Shown: in pieces, positions 17,514 to 27,942 of the stretch
How positions within the stretch are numbered: the stretch's first letter is position 1
Layout of the letters: every line of letters starts with the position of its first letter
Assembly (NCBI RefSeq): GCF_042611095.1
Contig: NZ_JBHFPV010000006.1
Location: 62,001-126,000, forward strand
DNA length: 64,000 nucleotides
Direction: 5' to 3'
Source of the DNA: Meishania litoralis
GTDB taxonomy: Bacteria; Bacteroidota; Bacteroidia; Flavobacteriales; Flavobacteriaceae
Translations under genes and position numbers: made by a program
Notes under the pieces: model-generated
Told to the model about the DNA's origin: nothing
Seen by the model: only the letters and a program-made list of their open reading frames with translations
Databases searched by the model: none

Positions 17514-20500
17514 CTAACGGTAAAGCGTGAAATGGCCAACATAGCGTTGTTCGCTCTTATCATTGGCGTTGACAACGTACCAGTAATCACCGGTCGGCAG
17601 CGGCTCATCATTACCTTCATAGGTGCCGTTCCATTTTTTGACATTGTCCAACCTATAGACCATCCTCCCATAACGGTCATAGATCTTGACTTCTATATCT
17701 GGGAAAAATTCCCTGTTTTCAGGGTACCACAGGTCGTTTTCCCCATCACCGTTCGGCGAAAAGAAATTTGGTATTTCAAGCATTCCGGTAAACTCGAACG
17801 GAATCGTGACTACCGCCACACAGCCATTGGCATCGACAACCTGTACGGTTACATTCCCACTTTCATTCGTGGTATAAACCGTTTCGCTACCGGTAGATTC
17901 TCCTTGGAAGAAATACTCGTAACCACCGTAACCTCCCTCAGCTAGGGCGGTAACTTCATTCGGACCGGTTTTCTCTGCCGTCAAGGTCAATGGATCGTAA
18001 CTTTCTATGGTAAACGTTACCGAATTGGTACATCCATTAAGATGATAGATATAAACCGTATGGTCGCCTGCGGGCAAATCACCCCAAGTATATTGGGCAT
18101 CGGCCATTGCCGTAACGGCATCCGTAGGGTCTATGGGATCCAAGGCAAAAAGAAGGTCCGGTAAAAGACTTGTGTCCAACATTTCAATGGTTACCGTACT
18201 ATTTGGAAAAATTCCATCGCAGCCATACTGAATCAATGGCTCGGCGGCAAGATCAACACCTATTGCTATCGGGAAATCGACAAAGGTTTCACAACCATTG
18301 GCATCACGTACAAATACGATATAGCTATTTCCCCCGACCAAATCTGGAAAGAACAGATTATCGTTGCGTACGAAAACCTCGCTTCCGTCAGAACCTGGAC
18401 CGACTATTTTGGTCTCGTAATATTGTACCGAAGTCGTGCCATCGATGAAAGGCGTACCCCCGGTTACGGTCAATTGCGCCGTACCATCCTCAAAACCTAA
18501 ACATGTCTCAGGTGTTGTTTGAATATCGGTAATTTGAAGCTCAGTCGGTGTACCCACATAAATATCAAAGGTCTGCGGACAACCTTGGGCATCTTGGGCC
18601 AATACCGTATAGGTTCTATTACCTTCAAGATCGGTAAAAGTATACGTCTCAGGGTTATCGGGATCCGTAAAAAATTCACTCAGATTCGGTTCAATCGCAA
18701 ATTTTACCAAACCTGCCCCTGGGGTCGTTACATTCATGGTAATGGTACCATCAACATTTGTCGGACATGTTACCGGTGTGGAAGCGTAGGACAAGGCTAC
18801 AGGTTCTGGAGCATCGATAACGAAAGGTCCCTGTACTACCCCACAATTTTGTCGGCTGATAACCGAAATCCAATACGATCCTTCTTCCAAGTTTTCGAAG
18901 GTTCCGAAATCTTGCATTGGCAAACCATTGTAGGTGGGAAGAGATTCCGCCACAAAAGCATCATTTCCCGGATCAGTATCATAAATACGGAATTCATAAA
19001 TGCCAGTACCGCCATTGGCAACGGCCTCGATCCTTCCGTCTACCTCATAGGCACAGGAAATGTCGAAGGTCGGCGAAGCGGGATCCAAAGACAACGGATC
19101 CGCGTCGGTAATGGTTATGCCGTTGGTGCTACGTGCCAAGCAAGAACTCAAAGACCCAACTTTTCGAACGTCGTAGCGATATGATGACCCTATAGTTCCT
19201 GGAATTCCGGTGATAACAGGATTTCCGTCCATAGGATCTATTTCATTAATGGGCAACCATGGACCACCCGAACCATAAACACTGTACTCATAAGTGCCTC
19301 CTTGCGGGTTGTTCACCTTAATCTTCATAGTCGCAATATTGCCGCAGGCAGGAACCGAAGTCTGAATTAATTTGGGACTTATCGGTGGCGGTGGAATAAC
19401 TTCGACCGGAGCGGTAAACATTTGACAGTTCAGGGTCGAAACCACTTCGATAGCATACCATCCTCCCGAAATTACACCAGTTCCTGCGTTACCGACAAAA
19501 TCAGGATTGCTTTGCAGACCTGTACTCGAAATTATATTGGCCGGATTGGTTGGGTCGAGGTTGTTCGGGTCAAGTTTAACCAAACGATACTGATAACCGG
19601 CACCTGTAACACCTCCGATCGCCCCGGGTGTGGTCGTACCGGGTTCGACCGCCACGATAATGGCATCGTTTCCTGTCGGACATTCCAACTCGCGAGTGAT
19701 AATTGCGTCGGCTTGAATAGGGGGAGTGGCATCAAGAAAGCGCTCCATTGTATTGGTACATCCTTCAATATCCCGAACCGTAACACGGTAATTACCGCTG
19801 GCCAAATCTGTAAACCTGTCATTGTTTCCATTGGTAATGAAATCTCCATAAACCGGATGAGGGCTAAATCCGCTTGCTGTCGGGTTTTCATATTCCAACA
19901 TAAACTCATACGGTGAACTACCCCAACCACCAATGGCAGTCACGGTCAACTCTCCCAAATCATCACTACACCCTGGAGGAGCAATAATGGTAAAAGTATC
20001 TATCTGTAATTGCTCGTTCGGAGTTCGAATGGTCGCAACGTTACTAAAGACGTTACATGCAACGACCGTTTTACCGACTTCGCGAATGACTACACGGAAG
20101 TTACCCCCTGGAAGACCTGCGATTATGGCGGGGTTTCCATCGGCTACCATATCTATGGTTCCATTTGAATTTCCGGCAACAGGAGTTCCAAAAGCACCTC
20201 CGGAAAAACCGGGGTCACTCGCGTCATAGACCCAATATTCATAAGCACCCGTCGGGTCAAAATTGGCAACATTTATAGTAAGGGCGCCATCGGTATCGCC
20301 AAAACAACCCACAGGTTCAGCTTCGCTTATACTAACGGTCGGCACCACCGGCTCAATCACCGTATAGGGTTCGATCGGATAGGTACAACCTCCTACGTCA
20401 TTGATCTGCAGTCTATATTCCCCTGAAACATGTGGTAAATCGAACTCGATAAAAGTTGGTCCATTGACCGTTTGACTCGAAACCGTTGCAACCGACGAAC

Positions 20501-23500
20501 CTTGATCTTCTACAATAAAGTTTGTACTGCCTGTTACCTCGATACGGATTCGTTCGGGATTTTCACAGTCCATTGCAGAAACCTGCGTAATGGTTGCAGT
20601 AACATTGTTAGGAGCCAAAACGGTAACCGAATCGCTGAACTCACAACCATTGGAGTCAATGGCATATATTGTAATCGTTTGGTCCGAGCCATTGTCCACG
20701 ATCAAGAAATCGGGACTGGACTGATAACTGTCGGTAGGGTTGATCTTATAACCATACGGTGCACCGTTACCAATATTGGGGTTTACGATAACCGCACTAA
20801 CGGTAGTCGTACTAAATTGATTAGAATTCGGGTTACACGTCAAAGTACCGGCCACCGCATCGATTTCGAAGGTCGGTGGTTCAACAATGGTCACTTCTTC
20901 TCGGTCAAAACAATTTCTGTCGGTCACCACCTCAACGACATAAGTACCCGGGGCCAGATTAAGGAATGAACCTGAAATATTCGTAGCGATACGACCCGTT
21001 ACATCAAGTGTCGGGGGCATTGCACCCAAAGTGCTCGAGTAAAGGTTATATTCTTGGATGCCATCAATATCGCTTCCAGACTGTAGCGAAGCCGAAATAC
21101 TACCATCACCCGCTGCAAAACAACTTATGTCGGTTTCACCGGTATCGTCTATGACAGGCTGCGTCGGTGTTTCCCTAAAAATATCATCTATCAGGAAAGT
21201 ACAATTACTCACACCGTTTGTCACCTGATTATCGGTAACAACAACCTGATAATCCCCTGGAGGGATATTGGTAAAATCGACCGTAGCACCCTGATTCGGA
21301 AGATTTATGGAAATAGGATTCCCCAAAAAGTCATTTCCGGAAAGTACATAGGAGAAATCACCGCTACCACCATTGGCATTAATAGTAACCACGCCATCGG
21401 AATTTTCACAATTGGGTTCGGTGCTGAAATCCCCAGAGGCAGATAAAACTTGATATACTTCGGCAACATCATCCACATCGCAACCGTTCGCGTCGATTAC
21501 ATATACCGGATAACTACCAACACTCCCTACGTTAAATACGGCCTGGGTCGGTACACCCGGCGTATATGGTGGTGTCTGTGTCACCCCATTTAAAGTGAAA
21601 GAAGGCGTATCGATAGTGCCTGGCATTTCTACCGTAATCGTAAAACCTCCCACTGGCGGGGTAACATCACATTGGTTGTTTACACTTATTGACGGTGCCG
21701 GTAGGTCAGGATCTAATTGAATGACCGTAGCCGAAATTCTATAGGCACAGTCATTGAAATCTTTTACCCAAATGTCATAATCGATCCCTATCAAAGAGCC
21801 GGGCAGCGCAACCGTCGAGGCGTCGGTAAAGTCATCCGACGGATCCGCCGGTGTCAAAGTACCATCATCATCGACTGGAGTACCAGCTGGCACAAAGGCA
21901 TATAAATAAGGACTACCGGTAGGATATGGTGTACCCCCACTACCCCTAACCGTCAACTGCCCTAATTCATTACAATTCGCATTTTGGTTGTCAATTATGT
22001 CAACTCGGGGCGTAATGAGAATCGCCTCGGTCTCCGCGCCATCAGAACAATCGGTAGCGGTGTCCATGACCGATATACCATAATGTCCGGCCGGAACAGG
22101 AATGGTCGTATTTGTAACGGTGGTCCCTGTTACGTTATGTACTATCGCACCTGTATCAAAATTCGTTATTATAATATCATAGGGGCCGGTACCTGAGGTA
22201 ATGTCATATTCCAATCCTACATCACCATTATAACAATTGGCGTTATCAATGGTCAAGGTCACATCGGGTCCAGACCCATCAGGTACGGTTATTATCTCGT
22301 TATAGGTACAACCCGTTGCGGTATCCAATACTTCAACATTGTAAGAAACACCGAACTGTACGGCACCTAAACAATGTCTTCTTGGCGGATTCGAAGGTTG
22401 GTCTGCAATATTGTTCCATGGACTTGCGGGATCTTCGTTGACCCTGATCAAAAACGGACCTGTACCATTTACAATATCGACGCAGACTGTAAATCCACCA
22501 GGGGTACATATAGCGGGAACGGTAGAAAAATCAGGAACTATGTCCAATCCCAAACTATTGATTACCAAAGGCTCTATATCGATACATCCCCTAGAATCGA
22601 GAACAATGACCTGATAATTTCCGGGAATCAAAGCCGGATCCGTAATATTTAAGGGCAAATCCCCGGGCGTAACATTATTGAGGGTTACAAACGGATTACC
22701 AAAGTTGTCCTCTACAATAATCGTATAATCTGGCACACCAGGAGATAACATGGGGTTGATAGTCACTCCACCAGACAAATCCCCTGCAGTACAAGTCGCG
22801 TCTATGGGAGTGATGTCCGCATCAACTGCCGGGATTGGATCTGCCGATACCGTTACCGGCACCACAGCGGTAATACAATTTCTTGAATCTTTTACCACAT
22901 ACTCATAATTTCCGGCCGCCAATCCCGAATAAATGGTTTGCGGTGAAAACGAATAGGTAAGCGTCGGATCCGGGGTGTTGGGGTCTGCGACCAAAGTACC
23001 CGCAGGAGCGAATACGACCTCAAAAGGCGGAACCCCCGATGAGACCGTGGGGATAATCTCTACAAAACCGCTATTCGGATCCCCACAGCTGGGCCCCGTA
23101 ATCTGGTGTGTCGCCGCGATATTCGTGGGCTCTACAAATCTAATGGGCTCGGAAATGGTCGTACAACCATTACTATCGGTTACCGAAACCCTATAGCTAC
23201 CATCATTTCCGAAAGGTACGGTATATTGAAAAGTACCTGATGGCAATGGAACGGCATTGTGTCCAGGAACCGGAGTAAAAGGGGCCGGTGGTGTTGCGGA
23301 TTCATATTCAATGGTATAGGATGTGGCGGCCAAATTGGAAATATCACCTCCGGTAACCGTAATTTCCATCTCCCCATCCCCACCGCAGGGAATTTCACTG
23401 TTAACATCCAACGTAACCTGTAGCTGGGGTGGTATGGTTACCGTAGTCAATGACGCCGAACAATTATCACCATCTACAACTTCAATATTATAGTTGCCCG

Positions 23501-26324
23501 GCACAAGGTTGCTAAATGTATAAGTTCCGGCCGGTCCTGCCTGTAGCGGCCCTCCATTAATCCTGAACTGATGGGTAGCCAAAGCCGCCGTACCGGCAAC
23601 CGAATTCACCGTGATTTCAGCATTGTTGGTCGCCGAATAGCAATAATCGACCGTTCCAAGTGAAATGGTAGGTGCTATTTTTTCGGTCAGTGTTATGGCC
23701 GTCGTCTGATAGCTACAGTTTTCGGAGTCGATAATCGTAAGATAGTAGTCCCCAGGTTCTGTAAGACCTCCAAAAACGGTTCCGGTTTTAGGCCCTTGAA
23801 TGGTTCCCGAAGGCCATTCCAGTTGATATTTATAACCTCCAAAGCCGCCACTTCCATTCGCTTGTATTCTTCCGATATTGCCGTTCTGACAGCTCATATC
23901 GGTAACGTTGGCGGTGACGTTCAAAGGAGTAGCGGGTTCGACCACGTCAAAAGATGCCGTGGAAATACAATTAGTATCGTTGTCCGTCACGGCAATTTCA
24001 TAATTTCCCGCGGCAAGCCCTGAAATCGCTATTTCAAAGTTATTGACACCCGAGCCCGATGAATGTGTTGCGGGGGCACCGACCAGAGGTGTAAAGGTTA
24101 TGGTATAATCATAATCGGTCGCAAAACCATCGATCAAGAATGCCCCGGAACCATCGGAAGCCCCTGGACAGACCTTTCTATCTCCTCCCGATTTAACTTG
24201 TGCGCGAATCGTACTAACGCCACCCGTCGTAAAACTAGCAGGATATACACAGCCTTGGTCGTTGGTAATTTCAAACTGATACGAAGTGTCCAAAGCAAGT
24301 CCAGGAAAAATTCCTGTTGCGTTCGGAGGCGGTAAAGCAGTAACCGGATTCGAGGCAACGATCTCAAATTGCGTAACAGGATATCCGCCAGGGGTAATAT
24401 TTACGGTCACCCTACTTGTACCTGTGGCGCAATCGAGTTGATCCTGCACAAAATCAATTGAAGTCGGAGGAACCGGGTCTGGTATTGTTATCGGGGCCAA
24501 ATCTTGTACGCACCCTGCATCATCCCTAACCTGTGGAATATATGTTCCGGGCGCAAGACCCGTAAAGCTGGTGCCCGACTGCCAAACTCCAGTTAACACG
24601 CTGTATTCATAGCCTGATCCTGAGCCACCACTGGTCGGCGTGAAATTAATGGTTCCCCCGGCCGGACATGTATAGTCGTTGGCGTAGCTTGCGCTTCCAT
24701 TAAGCCCTCCCGTTGAAGTGACCGTGACGGGTGGTAATGCCAAAACACAGGAAAACGCTCCTTGAGAATACTGAACTTCTACAATATTGTACGTTCCATC
24801 CGGTACGGGTATCGTTGGTGAAGTCGTAAAAGGATCTCCCGCATTGTTCGTGGCCCGAAATTCAAGATTGAAACCCATTGGGTCAATGATGGTAAAATCA
24901 ACTTTTCCTCCCCCATTGGTACAAGTACCCACTATGGGGCCGGCAATAACATCAGGTGGGTCTAGCTGAGCCACATATTCCGACTTTTCGGCAGTACAAC
25001 CTTGATCATCTGTTATATAGAAGGTATATGTGCCTGGTGAAGTTACCGTATAACTACTTGTTCCAGAGAATGTTCCTCCCGAATTCCCACCGTCGCTGAC
25101 CGTATAGCTGTACGTTCCAGATCCGCCCGAAGGGGTTACGTCGATGTCCACACTTGGAATGGTAGAACACCCGAAACTCATGCCGTTGGTGGTCGTGGTA
25201 ATAGTGATAGGGGACAATCCGGTACCTACCGTTATTGGATTCCCGCCCGTATCATTATATTGGATTGGCGCAGGAATGCCATTGGGGATATCCTCAAAGC
25301 ATTGTGGTGTTTCGACCTTTATCGCATAAGTGCCTTCGCTAACATCGGCAAAAGTAAAAGTGTTGTTTGAAATGGGAGCCGTAAATGCTACCTCGGCACC
25401 AAACTCATCAAGCAAAGTAAACTCGTACGGACCGGGTACCGCGGCGTTGACCGTTGCGGTGATGCTCCCCGTTTCCCCACTACAAACAGGATTCGTAAAT
25501 GTTACATCAATCTGAATATCGATTTGCTCGATCTCAATGGGATTGTAGAGGTACTCACACACTTGACCCGAAATGTTCAATCGGGCCCGTACCACATAAA
25601 TACCGGGGTCAAGATTGTTAAAAATCGAAGAAGATTGATAAGGCCCGAAACCTCCGCCATCTTTTTGAATCTGAAATTGGTAGCTGTTAGGTAGGCCGGT
25701 TATCTCGATTCGACCTGGATTGTTACAGACATAATCCTGTTTGGTATGGGTCTGGGTTATCGTACTTTTAATTACTTCAAAATAATATCTTGTACCACCC
25801 GCTTCCAGATAATATTCGGCTCCCGTAGATGCAGGAACACTTGTGGCCAAAAGATTATAATTGGTTCCGGTATAGATTGCGGTATAATTCGACAAATTGA
25901 GATCGGGACAGGCTAAATTCGTGTCTGGTGTACTGCCAGTAAGTTGGTACAAGGTATATGAAGTATTTCCTGCTACCGTTATTGTTCTGTTGTCAGAATC
26001 GCCACAAAGTATGAAACGTGCTATTGTTCGGCCATCGTTGGCACAAGTAGTCAGGTCGTCATAGTTCTGTATGATTGTGGAAAACATCGGGGCACTAGCG
26101 CCCATTTTTGTATTTAGGCTTTTGTTCGATGCGGTATTATCAGCCTTATCATAAGTACTCGTAGAAGTCGACTTGTCGTTATTTTCGATTTTCCTGTCAA
26201 GCACCTCTGTTATTTCCGCAAGAAAATCGTAAACTCGAATATTCGCTATGGCAGAACTGCAGACTATTGATAAAGCTATCAATAGCACGGCATACAATAG
26301 ATGCCTCGGTTGTTTTGGGAGCAT
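17514..26324 (-). CDS. Giant SprB-like repeat adhesin with type IX secretion (type B) C-terminal domain
   Basis: The protein is 2936 aa. N-terminal hydrophobic signal (LLYAVLLIALSIVCSSAIA), a Ser/Thr/Asp-rich linker (about 35-75), then an N-terminal region to about residue 190. About 28 beta-sandwich modules of roughly 90 residues follow. Each begins with a Cys-containing stretch such as NPVCSGETGSITATV or DISCFAAGDGSISASL and ends with a variant of LAPGTYVVEVVTDRNC. This is the SprB-repeat pattern known from gliding adhesins. The last 90 residues (IPNFFSPNGDGENDLW, VKIYDRYGRMVYR, NGTYEGNDEPLPTGDYWYVV) form the gliding motility-associated C-terminal domain that directs T9SS export. No PorP/SprF partner gene is adjacent. 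Monocistronic, with its own terminator. The ligand is unknown. Confidence 0.93.
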   Translation of the reverse strand: MLPKQPRHLLYAVLLIALSIVCSSAIANIRVYDFLAEITEVLDRKIENNDKSTSTSTYDKADNTASNKSLNTKMGASAPMFSTIIQNYDDLTTCANDGRTIARFILCGDSDNRTITVAGNTSYTLYQLTGSTPDTNLACPDLNLSNYTAIYTGTNYNLLATSVPASTGAEYYLEAGGTRYYFEVIKSTITQTHTKQDYVCNNPGRIEITGLPNSYQFQIQKDGGGFGPYQSSSIFNNLDPGIYVVRARLNISGQVCEYLYNPIEIEQIDIQIDVTFTNPVCSGETGSITATVNAAVPGPYEFTLLDEFGAEVAFTAPISNNTFTFADVSEGTYAIKVETPQCFEDIPNGIPAPIQYNDTGGNPITVGTGLSPITITTTTNGMSFGCSTIPSVDIDVTPSGGSGTYSYTVSDGGNSGGTFSGTSSYTVTSPGTYTFYITDDQGCTAEKSEYVAQLDPPDVIAGPIVGTCTNGGGKVDFTIIDPMGFNLEFRATNNAGDPFTTSPTIPVPDGTYNIVEVQYSQGAFSCVLALPPVTVTSTGGLNGSASYANDYTCPAGGTINFTPTSGGSGSGYEYSVLTGVWQSGTSFTGLAPGTYIPQVRDDAGCVQDLAPITIPDPVPPTSIDFVQDQLDCATGTSRVTVNITPGGYPVTQFEIVASNPVTALPPPNATGIFPGLALDTSYQFEITNDQGCVYPASFTTGGVSTIRAQVKSGGDRKVCPGASDGSGAFLIDGFATDYDYTITFTPLVGAPATHSSGSGVNNFEIAISGLAAGNYEIAVTDNDTNCISTASFDVVEPATPLNVTANVTDMSCQNGNIGRIQANGSGGFGGYKYQLEWPSGTIQGPKTGTVFGGLTEPGDYYLTIIDSENCSYQTTAITLTEKIAPTISLGTVDYCYSATNNAEITVNSVAGTAALATHQFRINGGPLQAGPAGTYTFSNLVPGNYNIEVVDGDNCSASLTTVTIPPQLQVTLDVNSEIPCGGDGEMEITVTGGDISNLAATSYTIEYESATPPAPFTPVPGHNAVPLPSGTFQYTVPFGNDGSYRVSVTDSNGCTTISEPIRFVEPTNIAATHQITGPSCGDPNSGFVEIIPTVSSGVPPFEVVFAPAGTLVADPNTPDPTLTYSFSPQTIYSGLAAGNYEYVVKDSRNCITAVVPVTVSADPIPAVDADITPIDATCTAGDLSGGVTINPMLSPGVPDYTIIVEDNFGNPFVTLNNVTPGDLPLNITDPALIPGNYQVIVLDSRGCIDIEPLVINSLGLDIVPDFSTVPAICTPGGFTVCVDIVNGTGPFLIRVNEDPASPWNNIADQPSNPPRRHCLGAVQFGVSYNVEVLDTATGCTYNEIITVPDGSGPDVTLTIDNANCYNGDVGLEYDITSGTGPYDIIITNFDTGAIVHNVTGTTVTNTTIPVPAGHYGISVMDTATDCSDGAETEAILITPRVDIIDNQNANCNELGQLTVRGSGGTPYPTGSPYLYAFVPAGTPVDDDGTLTPADPSDDFTDASTVALPGSLIGIDYDIWVKDFNDCAYRISATVIQLDPDLPAPSISVNNQCDVTPPVGGFTITVEMPGTIDTPSFTLNGVTQTPPYTPGVPTQAVFNVGSVGSYPVYVIDANGCDVDDVAEVYQVLSASGDFSTEPNCENSDGVVTINANGGSGDFSYVLSGNDFLGNPISINLPNQGATVDFTNIPPGDYQVVVTDNQVTNGVSNCTFLIDDIFRETPTQPVIDDTGETDISCFAAGDGSISASLQSGSDIDGIQEYNLYSSTLGAMPPTLDVTGRIATNISGSFLNLAPGTYVVEVVTDRNCFDREEVTIVEPPTFEIDAVAGTLTCNPNSNQFSTTTVSAVIVNPNIGNGAPYGYKINPTDSYQSSPDFLIVDNGSDQTITIYAIDSNGCEFSDSVTVLAPNNVTATITQVSAMDCENPERIRIEVTGSTNFIVEDQGSSVATVSSQTVNGPTFIEFDLPHVSGEYRLQINDVGGCTYPIEPYTVIEPVVPTVSISEAEPVGCFGDTDGALTINVANFDPTGAYEYWVYDASDPGFSGGAFGTPVAGNSNGTIDMVADGNPAIIAGLPGGNFRVVIREVGKTVVACNVFSNVATIRTPNEQLQIDTFTIIAPPGCSDDLGELTVTAIGGWGSSPYEFMLEYENPTASGFSPHPVYGDFITNGNNDRFTDLASGNYRVTVRDIEGCTNTMERFLDATPPIQADAIITRELECPTGNDAIIVAVEPGTTTPGAIGGVTGAGYQYRLVKLDPNNLDPTNPANIISSTGLQSNPDFVGNAGTGVISGGWYAIEVVSTLNCQMFTAPVEVIPPPPISPKLIQTSVPACGNIATMKIKVNNPQGGTYEYSVYGSGGPWLPINEIDPMDGNPVITGIPGTIGSSYRYDVRKVGSLSSCLARSTNGITITDADPLSLDPASPTFDISCAYEVDGRIEAVANGGTGIYEFRIYDTDPGNDAFVAESLPTYNGLPMQDFGTFENLEEGSYWISVISRQNCGVVQGPFVIDAPEPVALSYASTPVTCPTNVDGTITMNVTTPGAGLVKFAIEPNLSEFFTDPDNPETYTFTDLEGNRTYTVLAQDAQGCPQTFDIYVGTPTELQITDIQTTPETCLGFEDGTAQLTVTGGTPFIDGTTSVQYYETKIVGPGSDGSEVFVRNDNLFFPDLVGGNSYIVFVRDANGCETFVDFPIAIGVDLAAEPLIQYGCDGIFPNSTVTIEMLDTSLLPDLLFALDPIDPTDAVTAMADAQYTWGDLPAGDHTVYIYHLNGCTNSVTFTIESYDPLTLTAEKTGPNEVTALAEGGYGGYEYFFQGESTGSETVYTTNESGNVTVQVVDANGCVAVVTIPFEFTGMLEIPNFFSPNGDGENDLWYPENREFFPDIEVKIYDRYGRMVYRLDNVKKWNGTYEGNDEPLPTGDYWYVVNANDKSEQRYVGHFTLYR

Positions 26325-26462
26325 AGGTTAAGTCGAATTTGCAAGAATATGTAGATTTGGGGATCAGTATATTCTTTGGGGTAATAGTTTAACTTATAAT
26401 TTTCTATTTATCTTTAAGCACGTACTTGTTACCTTAATTATATTTACTTCTAACGTCAAATT

Positions 26463-27584
26463 ATGAAAAAAAGTATCATCCTCTTTCTATTATTCGTTGT
26501 AACGCTCAATTTTTCTTGCGGACAGGAATCTGAAAACCAAGTAGATATACCCAAGAATATTCCTTTTTCCGCTGAACTTTTAATCGATGGGCTACAGATT
26601 CCATGGGGTATGGCGTTCTTGCCCGATGGTGCCATTCTAGTAACCGAAAAATCAGGTGAATTGATTCATTTTAAAGATGGTATTCGCAAAAAAATATCGA
26701 ATGTTCCACAAGTATACCAAAGGGGACAGGGTGGATTGCTGGATATCGTGCCGCATCCCGATTATACGAGCAACGGATGGCTCTATATTACCTATGCTTC
26801 GTCAGAAGGTGAAGAAAAAGGCGGGCATACAGCTTTGATGCGTGCTAAATTAAAAGGTAATGAGCTGGTTGACAATGAATTATTGTACAAAGGTTCACCA
26901 AACACTACAAAAGGACAGCATTTTGGGTCGCGTATTGTATTCGGCGATGACGGTTATCTTTATTTTTCCATTGGCGAAAGAGGAGCTCGCGATGAAAATC
27001 CGCAGGATATTACGCGTGATGGCGGTAAAATTTATAGACTCAATGATGATGGAAGCATACCACAAGACAATCCATTTGTCGGAACCGAAGGTGCCAAAAC
27101 CGCTATTTATAGTTATGGACACCGAAATCCGCAAGGTTTGGCCAAACATCCGGAAACAGGAGCAATTTGGGACAATGAACATGGGCCAAGAGGGGGTGAT
27201 GAAATCAACATCATTGAAAAAGGGGCCAACTACGGATGGCCCGTGATTACCTACGGTATCAATTATAGTGGTACGCCCATTACCGACAAAACCGAAATGG
27301 AGGGTATGGAGCAACCGATTCACTATTGGGTGCCCAGCATTGCTCCAAGCGGTATGGCCTTTATAACATCTGACAGGTATGATGGCTACCAAGGGAGTCT
27401 TTTGGTAGGTTCGTTGGCATTTCAATATTTAGAACGCCTGGTACTCGACGGAAACAAAGTGGTCAAACGTGAAAAATTATTGGACAACTTAGGACGGGTT
27501 CGTGATGTACGACAAGGCCCTGACGGATTCATATATGTAGCTATTGAAGGAAAGGGGATTTATAAACTAGTGCCTAAAAACTAG
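26463..27584 (+). CDS. PQQ-dependent sugar dehydrogenase lipoprotein (GSDH family)
   Basis: The protein is 373 aa. Signal with lipobox LNFSC (Cys19). A six-bladed glucose/sorbosone dehydrogenase propeller: IPWGMAFLPDGAILVTEKSG, GQGGLLDIVPHPDY, HFGSRIVFGDDGYLYFSIGERG, YSYGHRNPQGLAKHP, DNEHGPRGGDEINII and NYGWPVITYG, with the His/Arg residues that contact PQQ in soluble glucose dehydrogenases. It would oxidise an aldose in the periplasm. A c-type cytochrome gene lies 398 bp downstream and is a plausible electron acceptor. The space between holds the inverted-repeat GIY-YIG element, whose left end begins one base after this stop codon. The natural substrate is not readable. Confidence 0.93.
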   Translation: MKKSIILFLLFVVTLNFSCGQESENQVDIPKNIPFSAELLIDGLQIPWGMAFLPDGAILVTEKSGELIHFKDGIRKKISNVPQVYQRGQGGLLDIVPHPDYTSNGWLYITYASSEGEEKGGHTALMRAKLKGNELVDNELLYKGSPNTTKGQHFGSRIVFGDDGYLYFSIGERGARDENPQDITRDGGKIYRLNDDGSIPQDNPFVGTEGAKTAIYSYGHRNPQGLAKHPETGAIWDNEHGPRGGDEINIIEKGANYGWPVITYGINYSGTPITDKTEMEGMEQPIHYWVPSIAPSGMAFITSDRYDGYQGSLLVGSLAFQYLERLVLDGNKVVKREKLLDNLGRVRDVRQGPDGFIYVAIEGKGIYKLVPKN

Positions 27585-27585
27585 A

Positions 27586-27613
27586 TGTCCGGTCGAGCGC
27601 AGTCGAGACCTCC
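27586..27613. repeat. Left 28-bp inverted repeat of the GIY-YIG element
   Basis: The repeat is the exact reverse complement of 27943-27970. Internally it has a small REP-like foldback: CGA and TCG arms around GCGCAG, with GGT/ACC outside separated by a 2-nt bulge. It begins one base past the stop codon of the sugar dehydrogenase gene. Confidence 0.92.
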
Positions 27614-27624
27614 TATGTAATGGA

Positions 27625-27902
27625 ATGAAATTCTATTACGTTTATATACTCTTATGTTCCGAAGGTCTAACCCATACGGGTTTTACAAATAATCTTTCAA
27701 GACGATATAGTGAACACCAACTAGAACGAGACAAATCCTGTTTTACCTTCAATGAAGACCTGTTAAATTAATTTTCCATCAAGAGTTCAATAATGTGCAT
27801 CAAGCTATTTATTTCTAGAAGAAGATTAAGAAATGGAGTGGGAAGAAAAAATTAGCGCTTGCAAATGGAGAGGTTGATTTGCTTCGAATTTTAGCTGTGT
27901 AG
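27625..27902 (+). pseudogene. GIY-YIG nuclease family protein, frameshifted and interrupted
   Basis: ATG at 27625 opens MKFYYVYILLCSEGLTHTGF and continues TNNLSRRYSEHQ, the start of a small single-domain GIY-YIG nuclease (YVYIL = GIY strand; TGFTNNLSRR = YIG strand plus catalytic Arg helix). The frame ends at TAA 27769-27771 after 48 codons. The rest of the domain continues in another frame from about 27756: RPVKLIFHQEFNNVHQAIYF, then an in-frame TAG (27816-27818), then KKIKKWSGKKKLALANGEVD and a stop at 27900-27902. One missing base near 27751-27755 plus one nonsense change explain the damage. Intact relatives are about 80-100 aa. The usual Tyr before TGFTN is His here. Confidence 0.85.
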
Positions 27903-27942
27903 AAATTATAGGCATTCTAAAATTAAACCAACTACCGGGGAG

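Noticed and set aside
17514..26324. Many open plus-strand frames of 60-220 codons opposite the giant adhesin
   Set aside because: They are antisense shadows: no family motifs, no start context, low-complexity composition mirroring the repeats.
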